A stretch of 64,000 nt of DNA from Lysobacter sp. CFH 32150 (GCF_022758295.1 NZ_JALDWJ010000004.1:62001-126000); one strand, 5' to 3'. Shown: positions 8,611 through 17,975, counted from the first letter of the stretch. The notes: generated by a model not told the origin, from the sequence alone. A program made the numbers and translations.

Positions 8611-9701
8611 GCGCAGGCGTGAATCCGTCGTCGGCCTACGCGGCCGGCGTCGCCCAAGGCGAGTGGCAGCACGACCCGGCGCAACAACCGGCACTGCACG
8701 AACTCGACCGCATCCACGCCGCACTGCTCGCGCCCGACAAACGCGGCCTGTTCGAACGCCTGTTCGGCGCCGACGGTCCGCCCGCGCCGATCGGTTTCTA
8801 CCTGTGGGGCGGCGTCGGTCGCGGCAAGACATTCCTGATCGACCTGTTCTACGACGCCTTGCCGATCCAGGAGAAACGCCGCACCCACTTCCACCGCTTC
8901 ATGCGCGAAGTGCACGAGCAACTGCGTGCGCATACCGGCGAACGCGATCCGCTCGCGGCGATCGCGAAACAGTGGCGCGAACAATTGCGCGTGCTGGTGC
9001 TGGACGAATTCTTCGTCAGCGACATCGGCGACGCGATGTTGCTGGCACGCCTGCTCGAACGCCTGTTCGCCGAAGGCGTGGTGCTGGTCACCAGTTCCAA
9101 CGCCGCGCCGCAGGAGTTGTACAAGGATGGCCTGCAACGCGCGCGCTTCCTGCCCGCGATCGCATCGTTGCAGCGCCACTGCGCGGTGGTGCATCTCGAC
9201 AGTCCGCAGGATTACCGGCTGCGCGCATTGACCCGATCCCCGGTGTACCGCACGCCGCTGGATACGCAATCCGATGCGTGGATCGCCGCGCGCTGGGTTG
9301 AGCTCAGCCACGGCTGTCCGCACGAGGATGGCCCGCTGGTGGTCGATGGCCGCGACATCGCGGTACGCGGCCTGGCGGAAGGATTCGCGTGGTTCGATTT
9401 CGCCGCGCTCTGCGAAGGCCCGCGCGGCACTTCGGACTACATCGAGATCGCGCGCGAATTCCATACCGTGCTGCTCGGCGACATCCCGCGCTTCGACGCC
9501 CACCGCGATGACGCCGCGCGCCGCTTCGTGCACTTGATCGACGAGCTCTACGACCGTCACGTCAACTTCGTCTGCACCGCCGCCGCCGCGCCGCCATTGT
9601 TGTATGCGGGCGAACGTCTGACCCACGCGTTCGAACGCACCGCTTCGCGTTTGATCGAGATGCAATCGGCGGAATATCTGGCGCTCGAGCATCGCGGGTA
9701 G
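8607..9701 (+). CDS. zapE: Cell division ATPase ZapE (AFG1 family)
   Basis: The start at 8607 overlaps the hydrolase stop and gives 364 residues. AFG1/ZapE features are a Walker A 'GGVGRGKT' (68-75), 'HFHRFMREVHEQL', a Walker B 'VLVLDEFFVSDIGDAMLL', a sensor 'VTSSNAAPQELYKDGLQRARFLPAI', and the family C-terminus with 'HLIDELYDRHVNF'. ZapE of Escherichia coli is an FtsZ-associated ATPase needed for division under stress; mitochondrial AFG1 is related. Family assignment is firm. The division role is carried over from the E. coli protein. Confidence 0.92.
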   Translation: MSAGVNPSSAYAAGVAQGEWQHDPAQQPALHELDRIHAALLAPDKRGLFERLFGADGPPAPIGFYLWGGVGRGKTFLIDLFYDALPIQEKRRTHFHRFMREVHEQLRAHTGERDPLAAIAKQWREQLRVLVLDEFFVSDIGDAMLLARLLERLFAEGVVLVTSSNAAPQELYKDGLQRARFLPAIASLQRHCAVVHLDSPQDYRLRALTRSPVYRTPLDTQSDAWIAARWVELSHGCPHEDGPLVVDGRDIAVRGLAEGFAWFDFAALCEGPRGTSDYIEIAREFHTVLLGDIPRFDAHRDDAARRFVHLIDELYDRHVNFVCTAAAAPPLLYAGERLTHAFERTASRLIEMQSAEYLALEHRG

Positions 9702-9730
9702 ACTGCGACTCCCCCATGCGGAGCCTGACG

Positions 9731-10483
9731 ATGACGCAGCGTCTCAAGGTGATTGGCAATTACATCTCGCCCTATGTGCGCAAGCTGCTGGTGTGCCTGG
9801 AGTTGAAGGGACTGGATTACGAGATCGACCCGGTGGTGCCGTTCTTCGGCGACGAGCGCTTCTCGCAACTCAGTCCGCTGCGCACGATCCCGGTAATGAT
9901 CGACGGCGACCTGGTGCTCAACGACTCTTCGGTGATCTGCCAGTACATCGAGGACAAGTATCCGCAAGTACCGCTGTATCCGACCGACGTCGCCGATCGC
10001 GCCCGCGCGCGTTGGCTCGAAGAGTTTGCCGATACGCGCCTGGGCGACGTGCTGGTCTGGCGGCTGTTCTACGAGAAGGGCATCCGTCGCCATGTGTTTG
10101 GCGAAGAGACCGACGAGGCGGTGGTGAACGATGCGCTGGAGCGCGCAATTCCATCGGCGCTGGATTACCTGGAAACGCAGCTGCCCGCCGAGGGTTTCCT
10201 GTTCGGCGCGTTGTCGATTGCCGATATCGCGATCGCCTGCTTCTTCCGCAACGCCGCATTCGTGCGCTACACCATCGACGCGCAGCGCTGGCCGCGCACG
10301 GCGACGTTCGTCGCGCGCGTGCATGCTCTGCCCGCATTCCAGAAGTTGGCGGTATTCGAGGAACGCAGCCTGCGCGTGCCGGTTCCGCAGCAGCGCGAAT
10401 TGCTGATCGAACTCGGTGCGCCGGTCAGCGCCGAAAGCCTGTCCGGCACGACCCCGCGCAAGGGTGTCAGGCGAATTGCGTAG
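9731..10483 (+). CDS. Glutathione S-transferase family protein
   Basis: The start at 9731 is preceded by GGAG at 9719-9722. An in-frame ATG at 9716 lies almost at the presumed transcription start (TAGACT, 9699-9704) and is the alternative. The protein has 250 residues. An N-terminal thioredoxin-like GST domain shows 'NYISPYVRKLLVCLELKGL' and 'LNDSSVICQYIEDKYP' with the cis-Pro and the glutathione-binding Asn-Asp-Ser-Ser. A helical C-terminal domain contains 'LFGALSIADIAIACFFRN' with the conserved N-capping Asp. It conjugates or reduces with glutathione; the substrate is unknown. Its stop codon is the TAG of the GTAG head of a REP-like palindrome. Confidence 0.88.
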   Translation: MTQRLKVIGNYISPYVRKLLVCLELKGLDYEIDPVVPFFGDERFSQLSPLRTIPVMIDGDLVLNDSSVICQYIEDKYPQVPLYPTDVADRARARWLEEFADTRLGDVLVWRLFYEKGIRRHVFGEETDEAVVNDALERAIPSALDYLETQLPAEGFLFGALSIADIAIACFFRNAAFVRYTIDAQRWPRTATFVARVHALPAFQKLAVFEERSLRVPVPQQRELLIELGAPVSAESLSGTTPRKGVRRIA

Positions 10484-10501
10484 GGCGGGCCTTGGCCCGC
10501 C
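10480..10501 (+). repeat. Single REP-like palindrome (GTAG head)
   Basis: The head GTAG (10480-10483) is followed by an 8-bp stem GGCGGGCC/GGCCCGCC with a TT loop. The TAG is the stop codon of the GST gene. It differs in stem sequence from the other REP-like elements of this window. Confidence 0.65.
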
Positions 10502-10538
10502 GCCACGTCCTCAACATGTCCCCATCAGCGCAGCGACT

Positions 10539-11876
10539 TCAGGCCCGCATTCCTCGCCGCGCCAACACAAGCCGCACTGCGTACAACACGACCAGCGCCA
10601 CCAACGCGATCGCGATCGCCTGCCATTCCGCACCGGTGAGCGTGGTGACGATGGCGATCATCGCCGCCACCGCCATGGCCGGAATCAACGGACCGCCCGG
10701 CAACACGAACGGCTGGTCGCCGCGTTCACGCAAGTCGCGTCGCTGCCCGCGCCACGCGGCCACGCTGACCAGGCCGTAGACCAGGCAGATCGCGCCACCG
10801 GAAATCAGCGCCAGCTTGTCGAAGGTGCCACCGAGCGCGAGCAACCACGCTAACCCTGCGTGCACGATCAACGCCAGCAACGGCACGCGATGGCTCGCGC
10901 TGACGGCGCCGAAGGCACTGGGCAGGAAGCCATCGCGACCGAGCGCGAACACCAGCCGCGAAGTGCCGAGCAGATTGCCCATCAGGAAGCCGGTCATCGA
11001 AATGCATGCGGTGATGAGCAGCAACGTCCGTCCCGGCGCCCACAACGCGCCGGCGGTGTCAGCCACCGGCACCCCACTGCTGCCCAGTGCCGGACCCAGC
11101 AGTCCCTGCCCGACGATCTGCACGCCCATGTACAACAGCACCACCAGCAGGATCGCGACCACGGTCGCGCGCGGCACGTTGCGGGCGGGGTCGCGCAATT
11201 CGCCCGAGGGCACCAGTGCGGTTTCCATGCCCGAATAGGCGAACATCACCAGCACCATCGACGCGCCGAGCGCGCTCCACGATGGCACCGCGGCGAGACT
11301 GAAACTGATGTGGCTCCAGTCGACGAAGAACACGCCGATGCCCGCCAGCAAGAACAGCGGCGTCAGCTTCAACGCTGCCAGCGTGGTGATCGCGCGCGCC
11401 CCGAGTTTCACGCCGAACGCATTCAAGGCGAACAGCGCGCCGTACACCGCGGTCAGCAATAACGCACGCGGCACCGGCGGTGCGAAGGCCGGCACCAGGT
11501 TGGCGACCTGCACCGACAACGCCGCGGCCACGCCGGCGCTCGACGCCACGTTGCTGATCCACATCAGCGCACCGGCGAGGAATCCGGCGAACTGACCGAA
11601 GGTCGCGCTCAGGTAGGTGTAAGGTCCGCCCGTCGCGGCGACGCGGCTGCCGATCGCGGCGAAGCACAGTGCGATCGGGATGATCGCCAGTGCGCCCGCG
11701 ACCAAGGCCAGCGGCGCGGCCGCTCCCATCTGCGTCGACAACGCCGACGGCATGCGGAAGATGCCGCCACCGACGATCACGTTGATCACCGCCGCGGTCA
11801 GTGCGAAGGAACCGACCGCGCGCAGCAACGCGGCATCGCCGTGCAGGGGTTTGGTCGTGGTCGTTGCGTCGCTCAT
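10539..11876 (-). CDS. APC-superfamily amino acid permease
   Basis: The start at 11876 (MSDATTTTKPLHGDAALLRAVGSFAL) is chosen; an in-frame ATG at 11945 would run into the queF promoter. The 445-residue protein has about 12 membrane segments. It has the APC opening block 'AAVINVIVGGGIFRMPSAL', then 'VAATGGPYTYL' and the conserved 'FAYSGMETALVPSGELRDPARNVPRA'. It belongs to the amino acid/polyamine/organocation transporters of the inner membrane, but its substrate cannot be read from sequence. It is divergent from queF with only 86 bases between them. Confidence 0.88.
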   Translation of the reverse strand: MSDATTTTKPLHGDAALLRAVGSFALTAAVINVIVGGGIFRMPSALSTQMGAAAPLALVAGALAIIPIALCFAAIGSRVAATGGPYTYLSATFGQFAGFLAGALMWISNVASSAGVAAALSVQVANLVPAFAPPVPRALLLTAVYGALFALNAFGVKLGARAITTLAALKLTPLFLLAGIGVFFVDWSHISFSLAAVPSWSALGASMVLVMFAYSGMETALVPSGELRDPARNVPRATVVAILLVVLLYMGVQIVGQGLLGPALGSSGVPVADTAGALWAPGRTLLLITACISMTGFLMGNLLGTSRLVFALGRDGFLPSAFGAVSASHRVPLLALIVHAGLAWLLALGGTFDKLALISGGAICLVYGLVSVAAWRGQRRDLRERGDQPFVLPGGPLIPAMAVAAMIAIVTTLTGAEWQAIAIALVALVVLYAVRLVLARRGMRA

Positions 11877-11950
11877 CGGTCGGCCGCCCTTGAAGTTGCC
11901 GAAGCGTCGCACGGGACCGGCGCCAACGCGAGCCGGGGTCGCCATTGAGG

Positions 11951-11962
11951 GATAATCGCGGG
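11951..11962 (+). promoter_or_regulatory. Leaderless-type -10 element of queF
   Basis: GATAAT (11951-11956) lies 6 bases before the queF ATG at 11963, without a ribosome binding site between them. Confidence 0.55.
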
Positions 11963-12790
11963 ATGACCTCGCAAGATCTCCCGCTCGGCCGCACCGTCGA
12001 CTACCCGCGCCATTACGACCCGAGTTTGCTCTACCCGATCGCGCGCAGCCTCGGCCGCACGGCGCTGCAACTTGATGACACGACGCCCTTCATCGGTGCG
12101 GATCGCTGGCACGCTTATGAACTGTCGTGGCTGGACGCGCGCGGCAAGCCGCAAGTCGCGACTGCCACGCTCACCGTGCCGGCGGAGTCACCGAACCTGA
12201 TCGAGTCGAAATCGCTCAAGCTCTACCTCAATTCGTTCAACGCCTCGCGCTTCGACGATGCCGCCGCCGTGCGCGATCGCATCGCCGCCGATCTGGCGCA
12301 GGCCGCGGGCGCGTCGGTCGCGGTCGCGTTCGGTTTGCCGGCGGTCGTCGGCGCTGGCGACGACACCGGGGCTCCTGACCAGGGACTCCTGATCGACACG
12401 CTCGAAGTCGCCATCGACGATTACGGTCCGCCGAATGCCGCGCATCTGCAGTGCGAGGACGAAATGATCGAAGAAACCCTGCGCTCGCAGCTGCTGAAGT
12501 CGAACTGCCCGGTCACCGGCCAACCGGACTGGGCCGACGTGCACATCGCTTACCGCGGCCCGCGCCTCGATCGTGCCGGGTTGTTGCGCTACCTGGTCTC
12601 GTTCCGCGATCACGCCGAATTCCACGAACAGTGCGTGGAACGCATCTTCATCGACGTGCTGACGCGTTGCCGCCCGCAGCAATTGTCGGTGGAGGCGCGC
12701 TACACGCGTCGTGGCGGACTCGACATCAACCCGTGGCGCGCCACCCCGGGTTCGGTCGCCCCGGTGCCAGGCCGCACGCCGCGGCAATAA
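11963..12790 (+). CDS. queF: NADPH-dependent preQ0 reductase QueF, long form
   Basis: The protein has 275 residues, the two-domain size of the E. coli-type enzyme. The QueF signature 'ESKSLKLY' is at 81-88, the catalytic Cys is in '[14 protein letters not shown]' (Cys182, Asp189), and '[13 protein letters not shown]' supplies the substrate-binding His and Glu. It reduces 7-cyano-7-deazaguanine to preQ1 for queuosine in tRNA. The start at 11963 is preferred over an upstream ATG at 11945 because it begins the conserved part and sits 6 bases after a -10 element. No other queuosine gene is adjacent. Confidence 0.95.
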   Translation: MTSQDLPLGRTVDYPRHYDPSLLYPIARSLGRTALQLDDTTPFIGADRWHAYELSWLDARGKPQVATATLTVPAESPNLIESKSLKLYLNSFNASRFDDAAAVRDRIAADLAQAAGASVAVAFGLPAVVGAGDDTGAPDQGLLIDTLEVAIDDYGPPNAAHLQCEDEMIEETLRSQLLKSNCPVTGQPDWADVHIAYRGPRLDRAGLLRYLVSFRDHAEFHEQCVERIFIDVLTRCRPQQLSVEARYTRRGGLDINPWRATPGSVAPVPGRTPRQ

Positions 12791-12925
12791 CCCGGGAATC
12801 ACGCGGCAGTCGATTGGCATTCACTACCTTCGCGCCACCGCGATATTTCCTTAACACTTTTCGTGTCAGCTTGACGTTCGCCCGAGCCCCTAATCGGGCA
12901 AGCCCCCATCGGGGAGGAGCCTTGG

Positions 12926-13255
12926 ATGAGCAACGACAAGAAGCCCGATTTCTCCAACGTGCAAAGCAAGGTGCAGAGCACCGAGAAGATCGTCGAGAAA
13001 CCCGATTTCAGCAATGTGCAGTCGAAGGTGACCTCGACCGAGGACATCATCGGTGGCGCGAGCGAGCGCACTTATACGGTCGAGAAAGGCGACAGCCTGT
13101 CCAAGATTGCCAAGGAGCTCTATGGCAAGGGCAGCAAGTGGCACGCGATCTTCGAGGCCAACCGCGACCTGATCAACGACCCCGACAAGATTTTCCCTGG
13201 CCAGGTGCTGAAGATCCCGGCCATCGACCTCGATGGCGACGGCGATCCTGATTGA
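12926..13255 (+). CDS. Small LysM-domain protein with N-terminal tandem repeat
   Basis: The 109-residue protein begins with two copies of KPDFSNVQSKV-x-STE (residues about 5-20 and 22-37). One LysM domain follows: 'RTYTVEKGDSLSKIAKELYG' to 'DPDKIFPGQVLKIP'. It ends in DLDGDGDPD, a calcium-loop-like acidic tail. There is no signal peptide. The LysM part is closest to the YgaU/Kbp type, but the BON domain that normally precedes it is replaced by the short repeat. GGAGGAG at 12915-12921 supports the start. The role may be a cytoplasmic or envelope binding protein; no function can be claimed. Confidence 0.85.
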   Translation: MSNDKKPDFSNVQSKVQSTEKIVEKPDFSNVQSKVTSTEDIIGGASERTYTVEKGDSLSKIAKELYGKGSKWHAIFEANRDLINDPDKIFPGQVLKIPAIDLDGDGDPD

Positions 13256-13263
13256 TCGCTGCA

Positions 13264-13293
13264 CGCTCGATGACAGCGCGCTCGATGACAGCG
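13264..13293 (+). repeat. Perfect tandem 15-bp repeat
   Basis: CGCTCGATGACAGCG occurs twice head to tail (13264-13278 and 13279-13293) directly after the LysM gene. It contains no stop-start signals of note and may be a simple replication duplication. Confidence 0.8.
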
Positions 13294-13364
13294 CGATTGG
13301 TCGATCGCAATCCGACATCGGCTTACGCCACCACCCGCTACGACCTGCACAAGGAATCCATCGC

Positions 13365-13871
13365 ATGAATCGCAATCGCATCGCCCTCACCCATCGCGTC
13401 ACTCTCATACTGCTCGTCGCCGTCCTCGGTGGTCTCGCGCTGGTCGGCTGCAAGAAGAAGGAAGCCGAAGTTCCGGTCGTGACGCCGCCGGTAGCGACCG
13501 AACCGACGCCTGCGCCGGCCCCGGTCGCCACCGCGTCCGTGGTTAGCGTCGATCTCGGCAATGCCGTCGGTGCCGACATGAAGGTTGCTACTCCGGTCAC
13601 CACCTTCACGCCGAAGGACACCATCTTCGCTTCGATCGCCACCAACACCAGCGACGCCATGGCAACGGTCCCAGGCAAGCTCACCGCCAAGTGGACGCAC
13701 GTGGACAGCAACCAGACCATCAACGAAGAAAGCAAGGACATCGCGTTCGCCGGCCCTGGTGTCACCACATTCCAGATCGCCAAGCCCGACGGCTGGCCGG
13801 CCGGCAAGTACAAGCTCGAAGTCTCGCTCGACGGCGCGGTCGTCCAGACCCGCGAGTTCGAGGTCAAGTAA
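13365..13871 (+). CDS. Predicted lipoprotein, function unknown
   Basis: The start at 13365 follows AAGGA and yields 168 residues with a lipoprotein signal peptide ending in ALVGC, followed by Lys-Lys-Lys and a Pro-rich spacer. The mature part, about 120 residues, looks like one beta-sandwich: 'FTPKDTIFASIATNTSD', 'LTAKWTHVDSNQTINEES' and a C-terminal 'WPAGKYKLEVSLDGAVVQTREFEVK' typical of Ig-like or CARDB-like folds. It would sit on the periplasmic face of a membrane. I recognise no named family. A strong terminator follows. Confidence 0.82.
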   Translation: MNRNRIALTHRVTLILLVAVLGGLALVGCKKKEAEVPVVTPPVATEPTPAPAPVATASVVSVDLGNAVGADMKVATPVTTFTPKDTIFASIATNTSDAMATVPGKLTAKWTHVDSNQTINEESKDIAFAGPGVTTFQIAKPDGWPAGKYKLEVSLDGAVVQTREFEVK

Positions 13872-13912
13872 CCGGGCTGCAGAACAAAGTTTCCATCGCT
13901 TGATGGGCAAGC

Positions 13913-13946
13913 AACGGGCGCGGCGCGAGTCGCGCCCGTTTTTTCT
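13913..13946 (+). terminator. Strong rho-independent terminator
   Basis: A 10-bp stem AACGGGCGCG/CGCGCCCGTT with an 8-base loop is followed by six T residues. It lies 42 bases after the lipoprotein stop. Confidence 0.9.
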
Positions 13947-13985
13947 TCCGTTACGCTAGGCGATCCCAATGCAGCTGGCAGTCCG

Positions 13986-14693
13986 ATGAAAGCGCCTTCC
14001 TATCTCGACGACGACCAGATCGAACGCCTCGCACAACTACTCGAACTGCGCGCGGTGCCGTTCAAGGGCTTCAACCTCGAAGCGCTCGACGGTTACCTGT
14101 CGGCGTTGGTGGTATCGCCGGACACGGTGCCGCCCAGCGAGTGGCAACCGGCCGTGTGGGGTGGCAAGGCACCGCGCTGGGATGGCGATGACGAAGCCCT
14201 CGCGGTGCAGGCGTTGCTGCTCGGCCACTGGAACATGGCGTCCGCGCGCGTCCGCCACGACGACGACGATCTGCCCGATCACCTCGCGCCGCTGCTGTGG
14301 CTCCCCGAGGAACCCGACCTCGACCAGCCCGATGAACTCGACGTCGGCCGCGACTGGGCCTTCGGCTTCTTCCGCGGCGTCGAACTGCGCGAAATGGCGT
14401 GGGACCAGTGGCTCGACCAGTACGAATGGATGGACGAAATCTTCGGCCTCCTCGACCGTCTCGCCAGCGGCGAAGTCCTGGCCGAAGATCCGGCTGCCCC
14501 AGCGACGCCGATCACCTATCGTGAACGCCTTGAAATCATCGCCGGCCTTCCCGGCATGCTCGCCGACCTGCATCACCACCGCATCGATGCCTTGACGCCG
14601 CGCGAACCGATCCGCCGCGAAGCCACGCCGGATCGCAACGCGCCGTGTCCGTGCGGGAGCGGCAAGAAATACAAGAAGTGTTGCGGCGCGTGA
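13986..14693 (+). CDS. UPF0149/YecA-type protein with SEC-C zinc motif
   Basis: The 235-residue cytoplasmic protein has an N-terminal YgfB/YecA-like all-helical domain ('[20 protein letters not shown]', '[18 protein letters not shown]'). A C-terminal SEC-C motif '[17 protein letters not shown]' binds one zinc ion. SEC-C tails occur in SecA and in ribosome-associated YecA proteins, where they contact ribosomes or SecB, but no specific function can be assigned here. The start ATG at 13986 overlaps the stop of a six-codon frame (13969-13989, ATGA junction) lying between a TACGCT element (13952-13957) and the gene. Confidence 0.85.
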   Translation: MKAPSYLDDDQIERLAQLLELRAVPFKGFNLEALDGYLSALVVSPDTVPPSEWQPAVWGGKAPRWDGDDEALAVQALLLGHWNMASARVRHDDDDLPDHLAPLLWLPEEPDLDQPDELDVGRDWAFGFFRGVELREMAWDQWLDQYEWMDEIFGLLDRLASGEVLAEDPAAPATPITYRERLEIIAGLPGMLADLHHHRIDALTPREPIRREATPDRNAPCPCGSGKKYKKCCGA

Positions 14694-14724
14694 AACGCCG
14701 CGAGCGACCGATCCAGCTCACCTG

Positions 14725-14735
14725 TGGTAGATAGC
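14725..14735 (+). promoter_or_regulatory. Shared box TGGTAGATAGC before the first SBBP gene
   Basis: The box at 14725-14735 recurs as TGGTAAATAGC at 17930-17940 before the second paralog. It contains a possible -10 (TAGATA/TAAATA). Conservation between two otherwise diverged leaders suggests that it is the promoter. Confidence 0.45.
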
Positions 14736-14774
14736 ACCGTGCAGCGCTGACCAATCGCAACCAGGGGCTCTCCG

Positions 14775-17700
14775 ATGACGTTTTCGCTCCGGCCGGCGAT
14801 GCCGGTGATCGCCCTTCTCGCGTTGCTGGCACCCGTCATGATGTTCACCTCCCCGGGCGTGCCTCCGAAGATAGCGGAGCAGGCTGCGCCCAACGCGATT
14901 CCGGGTACAGCCGCGGCCAGCCTCGGCGCCCGATACGGGCGCGTCCCTCTCGCCTTCGAGCGTAACCAGGGGCAGACCGACGACGCGGTTCGGTTCTTCT
15001 CGCGCGGCCCGGGTTACAGCCTGTTCCTGACGCCTGATGAGGCGGTGCTGCGTGTGCACCCGATGTCCGGACGGCACGCGATGCGCCCCGGTCACCCGGC
15101 ACCTCCAGCGGTGGTGCGGATGACGTTGACCGATGCCAGACGCGATGCGCAGATCGAAGGTCTCGAACCGCAAGCCGGCAAGAGCCATTACTTCCGCGGC
15201 AACGACCCGGCACACTGGCAACAGGATGTGGCGCACTACGGCAAGGTGCGCTATCGCGCGGTGTATCCCGGCGTCGACGTGGTCTATTACGGCAACCAGC
15301 AGCAGCTGGAATACGATTTCGTGCTGGCGCCGGGTGCCGATCCGGTGCAGATCGGCATGCGTTTCGAAGGCCCGCAAGCGGTACGACTCGACGGTGCCGG
15401 CAATCTGGTATTGCCGACTCCCCAAGGCAATCTGCTGCAGCACAAACCCATCGCTTATCAGGACATCGCCGGCCAACGCCGATCGGTGTCCGCAGAGTAT
15501 CGCTTGCTGGCCGGGCACCAGGTTGGCTTTGCCTTGGGTGATTACGACCGCACGCAGCCGCTGGTGATTGATCCGGTATTGAGCTACAGCAGCTATCTGG
15601 GCGGCGGTCTCATGGATATGTACCCCTCGCTTGCGGTAGATGCGTCCGGAAACACCTACGTCCTGGGCATGACGGACTCCCCTGATTTCCCCACGGCTGC
15701 GCCCTTTCAGGCCACCACTCACACAGGTGCTCTGGAATTGTTCGTGAGCAAGCTCAGCGCAAGCGGCGATGCGCTGATCTACAGCACCTTCCTCGGCGGC
15801 GGCGCTAGCGAAACCGCTGGGGGAATTACTGTCGACCAGATGGGCAATGCCTACTTGACTGGATGTTCGGATTCGACCGATTTTCCCTTGCAGTCGCCGT
15901 TGCAAAGCACGGGCGGCAGCGCCGTTGTAGCCAAGCTCAATGCCAGCGGTAATGCGCTGGTTTACAGCACTTACCTCGGCGCCTCCCGCGATTGCGGCAA
16001 CGCTATTGCGGTGGACAGCAGTGGTGCTGTCTACGTCGCCGGAATCACGGAGGGCGGAATGTCTTTTCCGCCCGGTTCATTCCAGCCCAATTATGGCGGA
16101 GGCATGAAGGATGCCTTCGTCGTCAAATTGAATGCCGCCGGCAGTGCCCTGGTATTCGGCACCTATCTGGGCGGCAGCGATGATGACTATGGCTGGGGCC
16201 TGGCATTGGATAGTTTCGGAAACACCTACGTGACCGGCGGGACCTACTCGCTGGACTTTCCGACCGTGAATGCAATGAGCCCGCAAGCCGGCGGCAATGG
16301 CTACACGGACGGCTTCGTGAGCAAGCTCAACGCCAACGGCACGGCCTTGGTGTACAGCACCTATCTTGGCGGCGGCAATATCGACTACGGCACGGAAATC
16401 GCCGTCGACCAAACCGGGAATGCTTATGTCGTTGGCGCGACATACGGCGATTTTCCGACCAAGAATCCCTTGCAGCCCTGGACCGGCGGCGCTGACGGTT
16501 TTGTCTGCAAGTTGAATGCGTCCGGCCAGGCCCTGATCTATAGCACCTACCTTGGCGGCAGCCTGGACGAGCTGGCACCCAGCATCGCGTTGGATAGCAA
16601 CGGCAACGCCTACATCACCGGTTGGACCGCTTCAATCAATTTCCCGACAGCTTCACCCTGGCAAGCGGACTCCGGCAACGCCGGAGGCCTCACTCTTGAC
16701 GCCTATGTCACCAAGATCAACGCGACCGGTACGGATCTTGCCTGGAGTTCATACCTGGTTGGTATTCCGCGCAAGGATCGCGGCATGGACATTGCGCTGG
16801 ATGTTTCGGGCCGGGTGCATGTCACCGGAGACGCTGGCCCTAACTTCCCCACCCTAAACGCCATACAGCCCGCGTTTGGTGGCGGTCATGACGATGCCTT
16901 CATTGTCCGCATCACGGGAACCACACCGACCTCGCTGCGCTACCGCCACAACGATGCCAACGATGACGGCCGCGCCGACATCCTGTGGCGCAATACCAGC
17001 ACGGCCGAGAATGTCTTGTGGAGCGCAGCCAACTACGACATCCAACGACCGGTTGCGCGGGTCGGCCTCGACTGGGTCGTCGCCGCCACCGGCGATTTCA
17101 ATGGTGACCACAAGGCCGACCTGCTCTGGCGTAACCACAAAACCGGCGCAAATTTCATCTGGCGCTCGACCTTCCAGAGCAGCGGCCAGGGTGTAACAGG
17201 CGTGAACAACCTGGCCTGGATCGTCGCCGGCGTCGGCGACTTCGATGGCGACGGGAAGTCCGACATCTTGTGGCGCAACAGCAGCACCGGTGCCAACACG
17301 ATCTGGAAAGCCGCCGACGCCGCCACCCAGCAAGCGGTCACCGGCGTCACCAACCAGATCTGGAAAATCGTCGGCGTCGGCGATTTCAATGGCGACGGCA
17401 AGGCCGACATCCTGTGGCGCAACAGCAGCACCGGTGCCAACACGATCTGGAAGTCGGCGAATTCGACCACCCAGCAAGGCGTGGCCGGCATCGCCAGCCA
17501 GGATTGGAAAGTGTTTGGCGTCGGCGATTTCGATGGCGACGGCAAATCCGACATCCTGTGGCGCAACACCGTGACCGGTGCGCACATGATCTGGAAGTCG
17601 GCCAATGCATCGACCCAGCAGGCGGTGACCAGCGTCACCAACCAGATCTGGAAAATCGCGGGCGTCGCCGATTTCAACGGCGACGGCAAGTCCGACATCC

Positions 17701-17810
17701 TCTGGCGCAACAGCAGCACTGGCGCCAACACCATCTGGAAGTCGGCGAATTCGACGACCCAGCAGGGAGTCACCGGCGTAACCGACCAGGCTTGGACGAT
17801 CGTTCCTTGA
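14775..17810 (+). CDS. Secreted SBBP beta-propeller / FG-GAP repeat protein, copy 1
   Basis: The 1011-residue protein has a signal-like N-terminus (about 1-40). A conserved N-terminal domain (about 50-260) follows: 'RVPLAFERNQGQTDDAVRFF', 'GPGYSLFLTPDEAVL', 'YPGVDVVYYGNQQQLEYDF'. This is the DUF7948 type that precedes SBBP repeats. Residues about 265-710 hold seven or eight SBBP repeats of the form 'YSTYLGGxxxDxGxxIAVDxxG'. Residues about 720-1011 hold six FG-GAP/VCBS-like units of about 48 residues (xDILWRNSSTGANTIWK...GVGDFNGDGKA), five ending in a DxDGDG-type calcium loop. It is probably an extracellular or surface adhesion-type protein. No anchor or named sorting signal is visible. The 3' third is nearly identical to that of the next gene. 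Confidence 0.88.
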   Translation: MTFSLRPAMPVIALLALLAPVMMFTSPGVPPKIAEQAAPNAIPGTAAASLGARYGRVPLAFERNQGQTDDAVRFFSRGPGYSLFLTPDEAVLRVHPMSGRHAMRPGHPAPPAVVRMTLTDARRDAQIEGLEPQAGKSHYFRGNDPAHWQQDVAHYGKVRYRAVYPGVDVVYYGNQQQLEYDFVLAPGADPVQIGMRFEGPQAVRLDGAGNLVLPTPQGNLLQHKPIAYQDIAGQRRSVSAEYRLLAGHQVGFALGDYDRTQPLVIDPVLSYSSYLGGGLMDMYPSLAVDASGNTYVLGMTDSPDFPTAAPFQATTHTGALELFVSKLSASGDALIYSTFLGGGASETAGGITVDQMGNAYLTGCSDSTDFPLQSPLQSTGGSAVVAKLNASGNALVYSTYLGASRDCGNAIAVDSSGAVYVAGITEGGMSFPPGSFQPNYGGGMKDAFVVKLNAAGSALVFGTYLGGSDDDYGWGLALDSFGNTYVTGGTYSLDFPTVNAMSPQAGGNGYTDGFVSKLNANGTALVYSTYLGGGNIDYGTEIAVDQTGNAYVVGATYGDFPTKNPLQPWTGGADGFVCKLNASGQALIYSTYLGGSLDELAPSIALDSNGNAYITGWTASINFPTASPWQADSGNAGGLTLDAYVTKINATGTDLAWSSYLVGIPRKDRGMDIALDVSGRVHVTGDAGPNFPTLNAIQPAFGGGHDDAFIVRITGTTPTSLRYRHNDANDDGRADILWRNTSTAENVLWSAANYDIQRPVARVGLDWVVAATGDFNGDHKADLLWRNHKTGANFIWRSTFQSSGQGVTGVNNLAWIVAGVGDFDGDGKSDILWRNSSTGANTIWKAADAATQQAVTGVTNQIWKIVGVGDFNGDGKADILWRNSSTGANTIWKSANSTTQQGVAGIASQDWKVFGVGDFDGDGKSDILWRNTVTGAHMIWKSANASTQQAVTSVTNQIWKIAGVADFNGDGKSDILWRNSSTGANTIWKSANSTTQQGVTGVTDQAWTIVP

Positions 17811-17861
17811 TGCCGGTACGAAAAGTGCGGGGCGTGGTGTCCCGCTCTGCGTGCGCTCGAA

Positions 17862-17903
17862 TGCGCCTGCAACTCGTCACATTGCGCCTGCAACTTGTCA
17901 CAT
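17862..17903 (+). repeat. Tandem 21-bp direct repeat
   Basis: Two head-to-tail copies, 17862-17882 and 17883-17903, beginning TGCGCCTGCAACT and differing at one base, lie between the two giant paralogs. They could be operators or a simple duplication. Confidence 0.75.
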
Positions 17904-17944
17904 GAAGATGGCCTTTCCTGTGGCCCTTATGGTAAATAGCCGCA

Positions 17945-17975
17945 ACGGGGTGTGACGCTCACCCCGTTTTTCTTG
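17945..17975 (+). terminator. Hairpin with T-run directly before the second SBBP gene
   Basis: An 8-bp stem ACGGGGTG/CACCCCGT (17945-17967) with a 7-base loop is followed by TTTTTCTT. By form it is an intrinsic terminator for the first SBBP gene. It ends only about 20 bases before the start at 17994, and the promoter-like box at 17930-17940 precedes it. It may therefore instead form the 5' end of the second gene's mRNA. Confidence 0.7.
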
